Source: Microbacterium paraoxydans (GTDB lineage: Bacteria > Actinomycetota > Actinomycetes > Actinomycetales > Microbacteriaceae). From it: a stretch of DNA of 64,000 bases. The notes beneath the pieces were generated by a model that saw only the letters and a list, made by a program, of their open reading frames with translations, made no database searches and was not told the DNA's origin. Below, one piece after another: positions 39,144-46,515 of the stretch (within the stretch, counting starts at the first letter, position 1; every line of letters begins with the position of its first letter). A program made the position numbers and the translations under genes. The stretch is from contig NZ_JAIVLG010000002.1 of assembly GCF_020524545.1 (NCBI RefSeq), positions 372,001-436,000 on the forward strand, in the 5' to 3' direction.

Positions 39144-40500
39144 CGGGGGTGAAGACCTTCCCGGGGTTGAGGAGACCGAGCGGATCGAACACCGCGGCGA
39201 TCTGACGCTGGAGCTGCCACTGGTCGTCGCCCAGCTCCTCGGCGAGCCAGCGGCGTTTGAGGACCCCGATGCCGTGCTCACCGGTCAGGGTTCCGCCCAG
39301 CCGGATCGCTGCGCGGAACAACTCGTCGGCCGCTGCCCAGACCTCCGGTGGAGCGTCTGGGCCGTCGAAGACGAAGTTCGGGTGCAGGTTCCCGTCGCCG
39401 GCGTGCGCCACGGTCGGGATCGCCAGTGCGTACTCCCTCTCGATCCGCGCGATCTCGTCGAACATCGCGGGCATCGCGCTGCGTGGCACCGAGACGTCCT
39501 CGATGAGCGTGGTGCCCAGCGACGCCATCGCGGCGTGCATGGATCGACGGATCGCGAGCAGCCGTTCCCCTTCGGCGCGATCGCGCGAGACGAGCGTCGT
39601 CCCCTCGTGGGTGCGGAGGATCTCGGCGATCGTCTCAGCTTCGGCGACGGCGGCGGGGCCGTCGGTCTGGATGGTCAACTGGGCTGCCCCGGGCGTGGGG
39701 GAGGGGAGCGAGAGCAACGCGTGCACGGCCCCGAGACTGGCGGCGTCCATCAGCTCCATGATCGCCGGTTGCACGCCGGCGGCGGTCACCGCGGCTGAGG
39801 CCGCCGCGGCGGCACGGACGCCGGGGAAGGTGGCGGTGACGGTGCAGGTCTCGCCCGGCACGATCCTGCGCAGTTTCAAGGTCGCTCCGACCACGACACC
39901 CAGTGTGCCTTCGGAGCCCACGACCAGCGCGGTGAGGTCGAGGCCCGTCACTCCCTTGACGCTGCGATGCCCGAGATGCAGCAGCCTGCCGTCGGCGAGC
40001 ACGAGGTCGACGCCGAGCACGGCATCGCGTACGACACCGTACTTGGCGCACAGCAGGCCGCCCGCACCGGTGGCGATGTTGCCGCCGACCGTGGAGATGT
40101 CGCGGCTCGCGGGGTCCGGCGCCCACCAGAGCCCGTGCCGTGCGAGCTCGGCGTTGAGGTCCGCGTTGAGGATACCCGGCTCGACGACGGCGAGCAGGTC
40201 GTCGGGGCGCACCTCATGGATCGCGGTCATGCGTCGCAGGGACAGCACGATCTCGCCGCTGCCGGCGTTGGCCGCACCGGCGAGGCCGGTCCCGGCGCCG
40301 CGGATGACGACCGGCGTGCGAGTGGTCGTGGCGATGCGCATCGTCTTCTGGACATCCTCGACGCATTCGGCGTGAACGATGGCGAGGGGGCGTCCGGCGG
40401 ACGCGTGACCCGAGCGATCGGCTCTGGCCTCTTCGAGCGAGTCCTCGTCGGTGTCGATGAGCCCGCCGAGCGACTCCCGCAGAAGCGTCAGGACACTCAC
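39136..40500 (-). CDS. FAD-linked oxidase (GlcD/D-lactate dehydrogenase-like)
   Basis: A 454-residue FAD-binding oxidase of the GlcD/D-lactate dehydrogenase group. The PCMH-type FAD domain has VVIRGAGTGLAGAAN and GGNIATGAGGLLCAKYGVVRDAVLGVDLVLADG; the C-terminal substrate domain has VAHAGDGNLHPNFVF and GTLTGEHGIGVLKRRWL, both conserved in D-2-hydroxy-acid dehydrogenases. It likely oxidises D-lactate or glycolate. In an amino-sugar locus D-lactate is notable, because MurNAc carries D-lactate in ether link, but no MurQ etherase is visible. Confidence 0.88.
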   Translation of the reverse strand: MSVLTLLRESLGGLIDTDEDSLEEARADRSGHASAGRPLAIVHAECVEDVQKTMRIATTTRTPVVIRGAGTGLAGAANAGSGEIVLSLRRMTAIHEVRPDDLLAVVEPGILNADLNAELARHGLWWAPDPASRDISTVGGNIATGAGGLLCAKYGVVRDAVLGVDLVLADGRLLHLGHRSVKGVTGLDLTALVVGSEGTLGVVVGATLKLRRIVPGETCTVTATFPGVRAAAAASAAVTAAGVQPAIMELMDAASLGAVHALLSLPSPTPGAAQLTIQTDGPAAVAEAETIAEILRTHEGTTLVSRDRAEGERLLAIRRSMHAAMASLGTTLIEDVSVPRSAMPAMFDEIARIEREYALAIPTVAHAGDGNLHPNFVFDGPDAPPEVWAAADELFRAAIRLGGTLTGEHGIGVLKRRWLAEELGDDQWQLQRQIAAVFDPLGLLNPGKVFTPDA

Positions 40501-40510
40501 GACGACACCC

Positions 40511-40882
40511 TCACGACAGTGAGCGCCGACCGCTGAGGACCCCGGCGACCACGGCCACGAGCGCGAAGGCCGTGCCGATCAGGGCCTGTCCCATCGACCA
40601 CCAGGCGATCGTCACTCCGACGTAGATGAGCAGCTCGACCGCGGCGCGAAGGAACGGGTGCACGCGCAGGACCGGCCGTGGCGAGAGGAACAGTGCCCAG
40701 ATCAGGACCACGATGACGGGTGCGCCGATCCCGATGATGATGTTCCACGGGAGGTCCCAGCTGGCGAAGCCCCACAGCGCGAGAGAAGCCACGGCGACGA
40801 CGAGGACGACGGCGCGGACGATGTCGAGGGCGGAGAGGTTCGGGCGGTCGACACCGGGGACAGGGGCGGAATCCGAGGGCAT
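40511..40882 (-). CDS. YrdB/DUF2568-family membrane protein
   Basis: A 123-residue protein with four hydrophobic segments (about residues 22-40, 45-65, 78-98, 101-117), matching the YrdB/DUF2568 family of unknown function. It lies 10 bp upstream of the oxidase on the same strand, probably in one operon with it and the NUDIX gene. Confidence 0.7.
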   Translation of the reverse strand: MPSDSAPVPGVDRPNLSALDIVRAVVLVVAVASLALWGFASWDLPWNIIIGIGAPVIVVLIWALFLSPRPVLRVHPFLRAAVELLIYVGVTIAWWSMGQALIGTAFALVAVVAGVLSGRRSLS

Positions 40883-40891
40883 GGATCCAGT

Positions 40892-42913
40892 CTATTCGCC
40901 GACGGGCGCGTCCTCGGTCGGAGCCGTGGCGCCATCTGCGGCCGCGGTGTCGGGCTCCTGCGAATCCTCTGCGGTGTCGGGCGCGGCGGCCTCCGGAGCC
41001 GTCTCCGGTGCCGTGGTCGCCGCAGGTTCGACCTCTGCGGGATCGGTCTCCTGCGGGGTGGACTCCGCGGGGCCCTGGTCCTCAGATGAGGGATCCGCGG
41101 GCGCCGTATCGTTCGAAGGCTCTTCTGCCGGTGTCTCTTCTGCCGGGGGTTGCTCGGTGTCGGATGTCTCTTCTGCCGGGGGGTCTTCGGTGTTGGGGTC
41201 TTCGGTGTTGGGGTCTTCGGTGTTCGGGTCCTCGGGGTCCGGAACCTCCCAGTCGCCCAGGAACCTGATCCCGATGTAGCCGCCCTCGCGGGTGAAGTCC
41301 AGGAGCGTGAGGTCGATCGATCCCGCCGGGTACCCCGAGGGCAGCGTGTGATGGACGGTGACCTTCGTCGCCTCGGGATCGGCGTTCTGTGCGGCTGAGG
41401 GCGAGAACACGAGTGTTCCCTGGCCGAACTCATCGAGGACGATGGTGTCGCCGCCCTCCGCGCTGTCGTCGAGGAGGCCGACGACGGTCGCGCCCGGCGC
41501 TCCGATGATGATCACGGGATAGTCCCCGACCTCGGGGTCCGCGGGGTCCACCGGAGGTACGGGGTCGACCGGCGGTGCGGGGTCGACCGGCTCGGGAGGC
41601 GTCACCGGTGTCACCGGCGTCACGGGAGATGTCTCGACCGGCGGAGCCTCGTCCGCGGCCGGCGTCTTTCTCTCCTCCACGGGCGGGGCGGGTGCGGGCG
41701 GCGAGGCGACCGGCTCGTCGATCACGACGGGCTCTTCGAGCGTCATCGACGCATCCGGTCCGACATCGGAGGTGATCGACGACGGGTCGGTGTCCCCGGC
41801 GCTGGGCAGGGACGTCTCCGGATTCGCTCCGGCGAGCCCGGGGAGGATCGTCGCCGCAGTCACGACCCCGGCCACGACCAGGGCCGCGGAACCCGCTCCC
41901 ACGAGCGCGCCCATCCCGGTGAACACTCCGCCGGAGGCACCCGCACCTCCGGCGCCGGCGCCACCACCGGAACCGGCACCGCTGCCGGACCCCGCGCCAC
42001 CGCCCGAAGCGGCGGAGCCGGTTGTGACGGCCCCGGCCCCTCCGTCGCCGCCGAAGACGGCACCCGGAATGCTGGATGGCATCGCAGCGAGCGCGACGAT
42101 GGGAGTGCCTGCGCCCTGCAAGGTCGCGAGGTAGCCCGAGGCTCCGGCGACCCCCAGCACGAGAGGAAGCAGGACGAGGGCGAGGCGCTGGGAGACGTCT
42201 TTGGCCTCTGCGGCGACGATCATGCAACGTGCGCAGTCGTCGAGGTGCAGCTCGAGTCTCTTGTGATCGCGCGTGCTGAGGTTGCCGCGCGAGTAGGCGC
42301 CCAGATGTTCGATGGCCCATCGGCAGTCGGAACCGTCGGCAGCACTGCGCAGGTGCGCCTGGATCCACGCCTCGCGGAGCCCTTCGCGGGCACGGAAGGC
42401 CAGCTGCGACACGGCACCGGACTTCATCCCGAGGAGGTGGCCGACTTCCTGCGGCTTCATCTGCTCGATCTCGGTGTACCAGAGCACTTCCTGCCAGCGC
42501 GTCGGGAGGCTGCGGAACGCCTGGGCGGTGAGGCTCCGGTCGAGCGCCTCGTTCGCCGCCTGGTCGGTGGTCTCGGGATCGACGACGGTGTCGAGTTCGT
42601 CGATCGTGGTCTCGCGTCGCGCCCGTCCCCAGCCGGCCGCGGTGTTGCGGATGCTCGTGAACAGGTAGGCGCGGAACGAGCCGTTCGGTCCGCCACCCTT
42701 GACGATCGCCTGGTAGATGCGTGTGTACGCTTCTTGCACCAGGTCGTCCGGGTCGATCGAGGACGTGATGGATCGGGCGACCGCGATGCCCGAGGGGTAG
42801 TGGCGTCGCCAGAGTTCCCCGAACGCCCCCGTGTCGCCTGAACGGGCGCGGAGGATCAGGTCGGCATCGCCGATCAGTTCGTCGTGGCTCGAGGTCTCTT
42901 CGTGCACAATCAT
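40892..42913 (-). CDS. ECF sigma factor fused to zinc finger, membrane segments and Pro/Glu-rich tail
   Basis: A 673-residue protein. Residues ~15-95 are sigma region 2 (DPDDLVQEAYTRIYQAI); ~125-185 are region 4 (PTRWQEVLWYTEIEQMKPQE...MKSGAVSQLAFRAREGLREAW). Residues 197-230 hold an anti-sigma-like zinc motif (C197, H223, C227, C230; HLDDCARC). Hydrophobic segments lie at ~245-267 and ~335-357, joined by a Gly/Ser/Ala linker. The tail contains a beta-rich stretch (~465-560) and Pro/Glu/Asp repeats including NTEDP. So sigma and a membrane-bound anti-sigma module are one chain, like ECF groups with C-terminal extensions. Two membrane segments would return the tail to the cytoplasm; if only one spans, the tail is outside. 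Its own promoter is probably at 42952-42980. Confidence 0.85.
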   Translation of the reverse strand: MIVHEETSSHDELIGDADLILRARSGDTGAFGELWRRHYPSGIAVARSITSSIDPDDLVQEAYTRIYQAIVKGGGPNGSFRAYLFTSIRNTAAGWGRARRETTIDELDTVVDPETTDQAANEALDRSLTAQAFRSLPTRWQEVLWYTEIEQMKPQEVGHLLGMKSGAVSQLAFRAREGLREAWIQAHLRSAADGSDCRWAIEHLGAYSRGNLSTRDHKRLELHLDDCARCMIVAAEAKDVSQRLALVLLPLVLGVAGASGYLATLQGAGTPIVALAAMPSSIPGAVFGGDGGAGAVTTGSAASGGGAGSGSGAGSGGGAGAGGAGASGGVFTGMGALVGAGSAALVVAGVVTAATILPGLAGANPETSLPSAGDTDPSSITSDVGPDASMTLEEPVVIDEPVASPPAPAPPVEERKTPAADEAPPVETSPVTPVTPVTPPEPVDPAPPVDPVPPVDPADPEVGDYPVIIIGAPGATVVGLLDDSAEGGDTIVLDEFGQGTLVFSPSAAQNADPEATKVTVHHTLPSGYPAGSIDLTLLDFTREGGYIGIRFLGDWEVPDPEDPNTEDPNTEDPNTEDPPAEETSDTEQPPAEETPAEEPSNDTAPADPSSEDQGPAESTPQETDPAEVEPAATTAPETAPEAAAPDTAEDSQEPDTAAADGATAPTEDAPVGE
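41186..41237 (-). repeat. 15-bp tandem repeat encoding NTEDP
   Basis: About three copies of GTCTTCGGTGTTGGG (plus strand), encoding repeated NTEDP in the sigma-factor tail. The unit is in frame, so copy number could vary without breaking the gene. Confidence 0.8.
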
Positions 42914-42951
42914 CCATCTGTCGCGGGGCGCGATTACGCCTCTACAGGGGA

Positions 42952-42980
42952 AGACGCGGGGAGGCGCCGCTCATTACGCG
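42952..42980 (-). promoter_or_regulatory. ECF-type promoter i, driving the sigma gene
   Basis: Minus strand CGCGTAATGA (42980-42971), 14 nt, then CGTCT (42956-42952), placed 38 nt before the sigma ATG at 42913. The same two blocks at the same spacing occur twice more on the plus strand. The layout (GTAAT, 16 nt, CGTC) fits ECF sigma promoters, pointing to autoregulation. Confidence 0.6.
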
Positions 42981-43116
42981 ACTTTCCCATCCTCTCGCGA
43001 ATCTCTCAGGGAAGCCACCTTTTCCCATGAAGTACGCAGAATCCCGGGGCGCGCGGCGGATGATTCGGCCGGCCTCCGAGCGCCGAGCCACTGTTCTTCG
43101 AAGAATTTCGGAAACA

Positions 43117-43145
43117 CGCGTAATGATTCCGGGGCGCGGACGTCT
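43117..43145 (+). promoter_or_regulatory. ECF-type promoter ii
   Basis: CGCGTAATGA (43117-43126), 14 nt, CGTCT (43141-43145), followed by CATCC. The sequence just upstream, CGAAGAATTTC (43099-43109), is also shared with promoter iii. It faces a structured, non-coding unit. Confidence 0.6.
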
Positions 43146-43151
43146 CATCCA

Positions 43152-43310
43152 TAGGACAGCCGAATAGGACTCCGGGGGCGGAGTCCAGGCGCTGCAGGTG
43201 AGCTGTGCTCGCGTGCGGCAGGGCGGGCCGGGGCCTCGGGGGAGGTATCCCGCCCGTCCGTGTCAAGACGGAGCGGGGCCGCCGTTCGGGGGAACGGCGG
43301 CCTCCCGCCC
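43152..43310 (+). ncRNA. Candidate structured RNA A
   Basis: A predicted transcript downstream of promoter ii. Hairpins: GGACTCCG/CGGAGTCC with a GGGG loop (43167-43186); GGGCGGG/CCCGCCC enclosing CCTC-GGGG-GAGG (43221-43255); TCCGT/ACGGA (43257-43272); and an 11-bp terminator-like stem (43277-43302). It is related to unit B 241 bp downstream. The 5' and 3' ends are guesses, and RNA from here has not been shown. Confidence 0.4.
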
Positions 43311-43357
43311 GCGTCGGATGAGCGATGGAAGGAATTTCTCGAAGAATTTCACGAAGT

Positions 43358-43386
43358 CGCGTAATGAATCGATGAGACGGTCGTCT
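43358..43386 (+). promoter_or_regulatory. ECF-type promoter iii
   Basis: CGCGTAATGA (43358-43367), 14 nt, CGTCT (43382-43386), followed by CATCA, 241 bp downstream of promoter ii. Preceded by the shared CGAAGAATTTC (43340-43350). Confidence 0.6.
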
Positions 43387-43392
43387 CATCAC

Positions 43393-43557
43393 TGAGAGAC
43401 AGCCAAGACGAACTCCTCCGGGGGGCGGAGTTCAGGCACTGGTGCGAGGGGCAAATGCACCGGTGGGCCGGTCGGGACCCTCGGGGGAGGAGATCCCGGC
43501 CGCCCGTCTCCGGAGGGGACGGGGCCGCCGATCTGGGGAACGGCGGCCCCCCGTCCC
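43393..43557 (+). ncRNA. Candidate structured RNA B
   Basis: A diverged copy of unit A downstream of promoter iii. Hairpins: GAACTCC/GGAGTTC (43410-43433), GGCCGG/CCGGCC enclosing CCTC/GAGG (43466-43501), CCGTCTCC/GGGGACGG (43504-43522) and a terminator-like stem GGGGCCGCCG/CGGCGGCCCC extended by GGGAC/GTCCC (43516-43557). Stem 1 differs from unit A by a paired G:C to A:T change. Spacing changes between units are not multiples of three, against protein coding. Confidence 0.4.
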
Positions 43558-43607
43558 GCACAGGCACGACCGGAGCACAGAGCCGTGCGTCGCGCGCGAC
43601 ACAGGAC

Positions 43608-44777
43608 CTAGGGGAGCCGGGGTCCCGACCAGACGCCCGCGACGCGCAGCTCCGCGTCCAACAGCACGATGTCGCCGAGCATTCCGGGGCGCAGGCCGCC
43701 GAGCAGAGCGCCGCGTCCGATCGCCCTCGCCGGGGTCTCGGTGAGCGCCCGCACGGCTTCTTCGAGGGGCACCCCGGCAGCGACTGCGCGCTGCAGCGCC
43801 ACGTCCTGGGTGAGCGTGGAGCCGGCGATCGAGCCCGTGTCGTCCGCCCTGGCCACGCCATCCTTCACCGTCACACCGACCGCTCCGAGGTCGTAGTGGC
43901 CATCCGCGCTTCCTGCCGCAGCCATCGCATCGGTGATCAGCGCCACCCGACCAGGGGCCGCGTCGAACACGAGCTTGACGACGTGCGGATCGAGATGCAC
44001 GTCGTCGGCGATCGCCTCCAGCACCACGCGGTGATCCGCCGCCGCGGCCAGCACCGGGCCCGGCGCGCGATGGTGGATGCCCGGCATCGCGTTGAAGGCG
44101 TGGGTGAGGATCGACGCGCCGGCCTCGAACGCGGCGACCGCCGTCGTGGCATCCGCGTCGGTGTGGCCCACCGCGGCCGCCGCGCCGGCGGCCACGATCT
44201 GCCTGACCGCGTCGAGTCCGCCGGGGAGCTCGGGCGCGATCGTCACCTGGCGGACCGTGCCTCGTCCCGCGTCCAGCAGACGGGCGACGTCCGCGGCGAC
44301 CGGATGGCGCAGCAGCGTCGGCTCGTGAGCGCCGTGGTGACCGGGATCGAGGAACGGGCCCTCGAGATGCGACCCGAGGATATCGGCGTCCGTCTCGGTC
44401 AGATCGGCGATCGTCGCGACGCTCCGGGCGAGCGAATCCACCGACGCCGTCACGAGGGAAACCACGGCACGGGTGGTGCCGTGCGCGCGGTGCAGGTCGC
44501 GACCGATCCGGATGGCGTCGACGCCGTCGTCGAACGACGCTCCCGCTCCGCCGTGCCCGTGGATGTCCACGAAGCCCGGGGTGAGCAGCGCCCCGGCGCC
44601 GGCGATGGACGAGGCGTCGACGATCACATCCGCCGGTGTCCAGTCCGAACCGGTGCCGCGGATCGCGACGGTGCCGTCCTCGATCCGGACCCAGGCGTCT
44701 TCGGTGATGGTGCCGCCGTCGACGACGCGCGCCGAATGGATGACCAGCGAGCCGGTCGCGGAGGAGTGGGTGCTCAA
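43608..44777 (-). CDS. nagA: N-acetylglucosamine-6-phosphate deacetylase
   Basis: A 389-residue amidohydrolase that removes acetate from GlcNAc-6-phosphate. The metal and catalytic residues are visible: VDIHGHGG (H73, H75), HLEGPF (E139), AAVGHTDA (H205), THAFNAM (H226) and ITDAM (catalytic D283). The ATG at 44777 overlaps the stop of the upstream hexosaminidase by 4 bp, giving a two-gene operon. It supplies the substrate for NagB. The terminal hairpin of RNA unit B lies beyond its stop and could terminate it too. Confidence 0.94.
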   Translation of the reverse strand: MSTHSSATGSLVIHSARVVDGGTITEDAWVRIEDGTVAIRGTGSDWTPADVIVDASSIAGAGALLTPGFVDIHGHGGAGASFDDGVDAIRIGRDLHRAHGTTRAVVSLVTASVDSLARSVATIADLTETDADILGSHLEGPFLDPGHHGAHEPTLLRHPVAADVARLLDAGRGTVRQVTIAPELPGGLDAVRQIVAAGAAAAVGHTDADATTAVAAFEAGASILTHAFNAMPGIHHRAPGPVLAAAADHRVVLEAIADDVHLDPHVVKLVFDAAPGRVALITDAMAAAGSADGHYDLGAVGVTVKDGVARADDTGSIAGSTLTQDVALQRAVAAGVPLEEAVRALTETPARAIGRGALLGGLRPGMLGDIVLLDAELRVAGVWSGPRLP

Positions 44778-46285
44778 CGTTCGCTCCAGGGGATTTCTTC
44801 TGCAGGGTGGAAGTCGATCCCCTCAGCCTTCCACAGCGGTGCGAGTGCTCCGACACGGACGCGGAAGGAGTCCCAGGTGCGCGCCGGGCCCTCCTGCGGC
44901 GACCAGGCTACCTCGGCCTGGGCGGCGGCACGGGGGAAGACGAGCTGCTGCACCTCGTCGAGGGTGCGGGTGGTCTCAGACCAGAGCGGGGCTTCGACGC
45001 CGAGGATCGCCGCCTCCGGCACATCCAGGACGGCTGTCGGCTCCCACTCATACGCCGAGCGGACGTCGATGATGGCGGCCCAGGTGAGGCCGAGCGGGAA
45101 GTCCTCGGAGTACTTCATGTCGAGGTACGTGACGTTCGCCGCCGACATGATCAGCGCGCCCCCGCGCTCGACGAAGTGGGCGGCCTCTTCGGCGTGTGCG
45201 CCCTCGGGCGTGGTCTTGCCCCAGTACTGCCCGACGGTCCCCTCGGCGATCCGCGCGGCGGAGCCCATCTCGTGCCAGGCCACCGGGGTCTTGCCTGCTT
45301 CGACGACGATCGCGGTGGCACGCTCGGCGAACAGGTCGAAGTCTGCCTGCGGGGTACCGAGGGACTCGTCGCCTCCGACGTGGATGTAGGGCCCCGGAGT
45401 CATCTCGGCGAGCTCGCGGACGACGTCGCGCACGAAGTCGTAGGTGCGCTCCTCGTGGATGCGGACGCTCGAGTGCCCGACGCCCCAGCCCAGGTAGGTC
45501 TCGCCCGCGACGGGCAGCGGCTGGCCGAGGCGTGCGGACTCCGCGATCAGCGTGTCGTTCAGCACCGGTGCCTCGACGAGTTCGGGGTAGGCGACGCCGA
45601 TCGCATGAGTGTGGCCCGGCAGGTCGATCTCGGGGATCACGATCATGTGATGCGCGGCGGCGTGGGCGACGATCTCGCGGTAGTCGTCCTTCGTGTAGAA
45701 GCCGCCGGGATCGCCGTTCGCGGAGGTGCCTGCCGAAAGCTCGGTCAGCAGCGGCCAGGAATCGATGTGCACGCGCCACCCCTGGTCGTCGGTCAGGTGC
45801 AGATGCAGGTGGTTGAACTTGAGAGCGCTCGCGCTGTCGATGAACTTCTTCACGTCGTCGACACCGAAGAAGTGCCGGGCGACATCGAGCATGACGCCGC
45901 GTCGGGCGAAGCGGGGGGAGTCGGCGACGTCGGCGCCGAGCAGTGCCCAGCCGGAGTCGTCCTGGCGCAGCAGCTGCAGCAGCGTCTGGACGCCGTAGAA
46001 GAGCCCGGCTTCGTCGGCGCCGACGATGACGGCACGATCGCCGATCTCGAGTGTGTAGCCCTCGGCGGCCGAGGAGGTGGGATCGACGAGGAGCTCGATC
46101 TCGGCGGACGCGTCGTGGACGAGAGGGAGACGGATTCCGGTGCGACGCTCGATCGCTTCGATCAGCTGGACGGCGGCGGGGGAGGAGCCGAGCACACGCG
46201 TCGTCGCGGTGAGCGGCATCCGTCCTTCCCGTGCGACGGCGGAGACGGGCGCGGGGACGAGCGGAAGCGTATGAGGAAGGACCAT
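44774..46285 (-). CDS. Cytoplasmic beta-N-acetylhexosaminidase (GH20)
   Basis: A 503-residue GH20 enzyme releasing terminal GlcNAc or GalNAc by substrate-assisted catalysis. After a GH20b N-domain come GVMLDVARHFFGVDDVKKFID, HLHLTDDQGW and the catalytic pair in YIHVGGDESLG (D306, E307). It has no signal peptide, so it works on imported sugars. The start ATG 46285 (MVLPHTLPLVP) is 6 nt from TAGGTT on the minus strand (leaderless), preferred over TTG 46291. It is the first gene of the nagA operon and a second, separate GH20 besides the fusion at 32412. Confidence 0.93.
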   Translation of the reverse strand: MVLPHTLPLVPAPVSAVAREGRMPLTATTRVLGSSPAAVQLIEAIERRTGIRLPLVHDASAEIELLVDPTSSAAEGYTLEIGDRAVIVGADEAGLFYGVQTLLQLLRQDDSGWALLGADVADSPRFARRGVMLDVARHFFGVDDVKKFIDSASALKFNHLHLHLTDDQGWRVHIDSWPLLTELSAGTSANGDPGGFYTKDDYREIVAHAAAHHMIVIPEIDLPGHTHAIGVAYPELVEAPVLNDTLIAESARLGQPLPVAGETYLGWGVGHSSVRIHEERTYDFVRDVVRELAEMTPGPYIHVGGDESLGTPQADFDLFAERATAIVVEAGKTPVAWHEMGSAARIAEGTVGQYWGKTTPEGAHAEEAAHFVERGGALIMSAANVTYLDMKYSEDFPLGLTWAAIIDVRSAYEWEPTAVLDVPEAAILGVEAPLWSETTRTLDEVQQLVFPRAAAQAEVAWSPQEGPARTWDSFRVRVGALAPLWKAEGIDFHPAEEIPWSER

Positions 46286-46384
46286 GAACAAAACCTACCG
46301 GTCGCCGCAGTAGGAGGGAATGGGGGATCGAAACGATTCTGCGGAGCCGATGACCCGACCGCGTGCGTCGGCTCCGGCATCGGC

Positions 46385-46390
46385 TATGCT
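46385..46390 (+). promoter_or_regulatory. -10 element of glyA-folD
   Basis: TATGCT, about 7-10 nt upstream of the first paired bases of the riboswitch, where transcription should begin. Confidence 0.5.
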
Positions 46391-46394
46391 CGTA

Positions 46395-46474
46395 ACCGTC
46401 GCGACTGGCGTCTGGGTGGACTACCACCGGGGAGCGACTGACCACGGAACTCGACCGCGCGCCTGGGCCGATAG
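46395..46474 (+). ncRNA. ZTP (pfl) riboswitch
   Basis: The conserved core of the ZTP/pfl class is visible: CGACTGGCG (46402-46410), GGTGG-ACTA-CCACC-GGGGAGCGACTG (46415-46440) and the distal CCGCGCGCCTGGGC (near 46455-46468). It lies between a -10 element and glyA, the usual place for this riboswitch, which senses the 10-formyl-THF alarmone ZTP and turns on one-carbon genes. The identification is from pattern memory, not a covariance search. Confidence 0.85.
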
Positions 46475-46515
46475 GAACACCCCTTTCGAATCCGTCGTCA
46501 AAGGAGCACGTCATC

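Noticed and set aside
43198-43395. Open frame of 65 codons over RNA unit A
   Set aside because: It runs through the strong hairpins and promoter iii; the matching frame in unit B is shifted by indels that are not multiples of three. Coding is unlikely.
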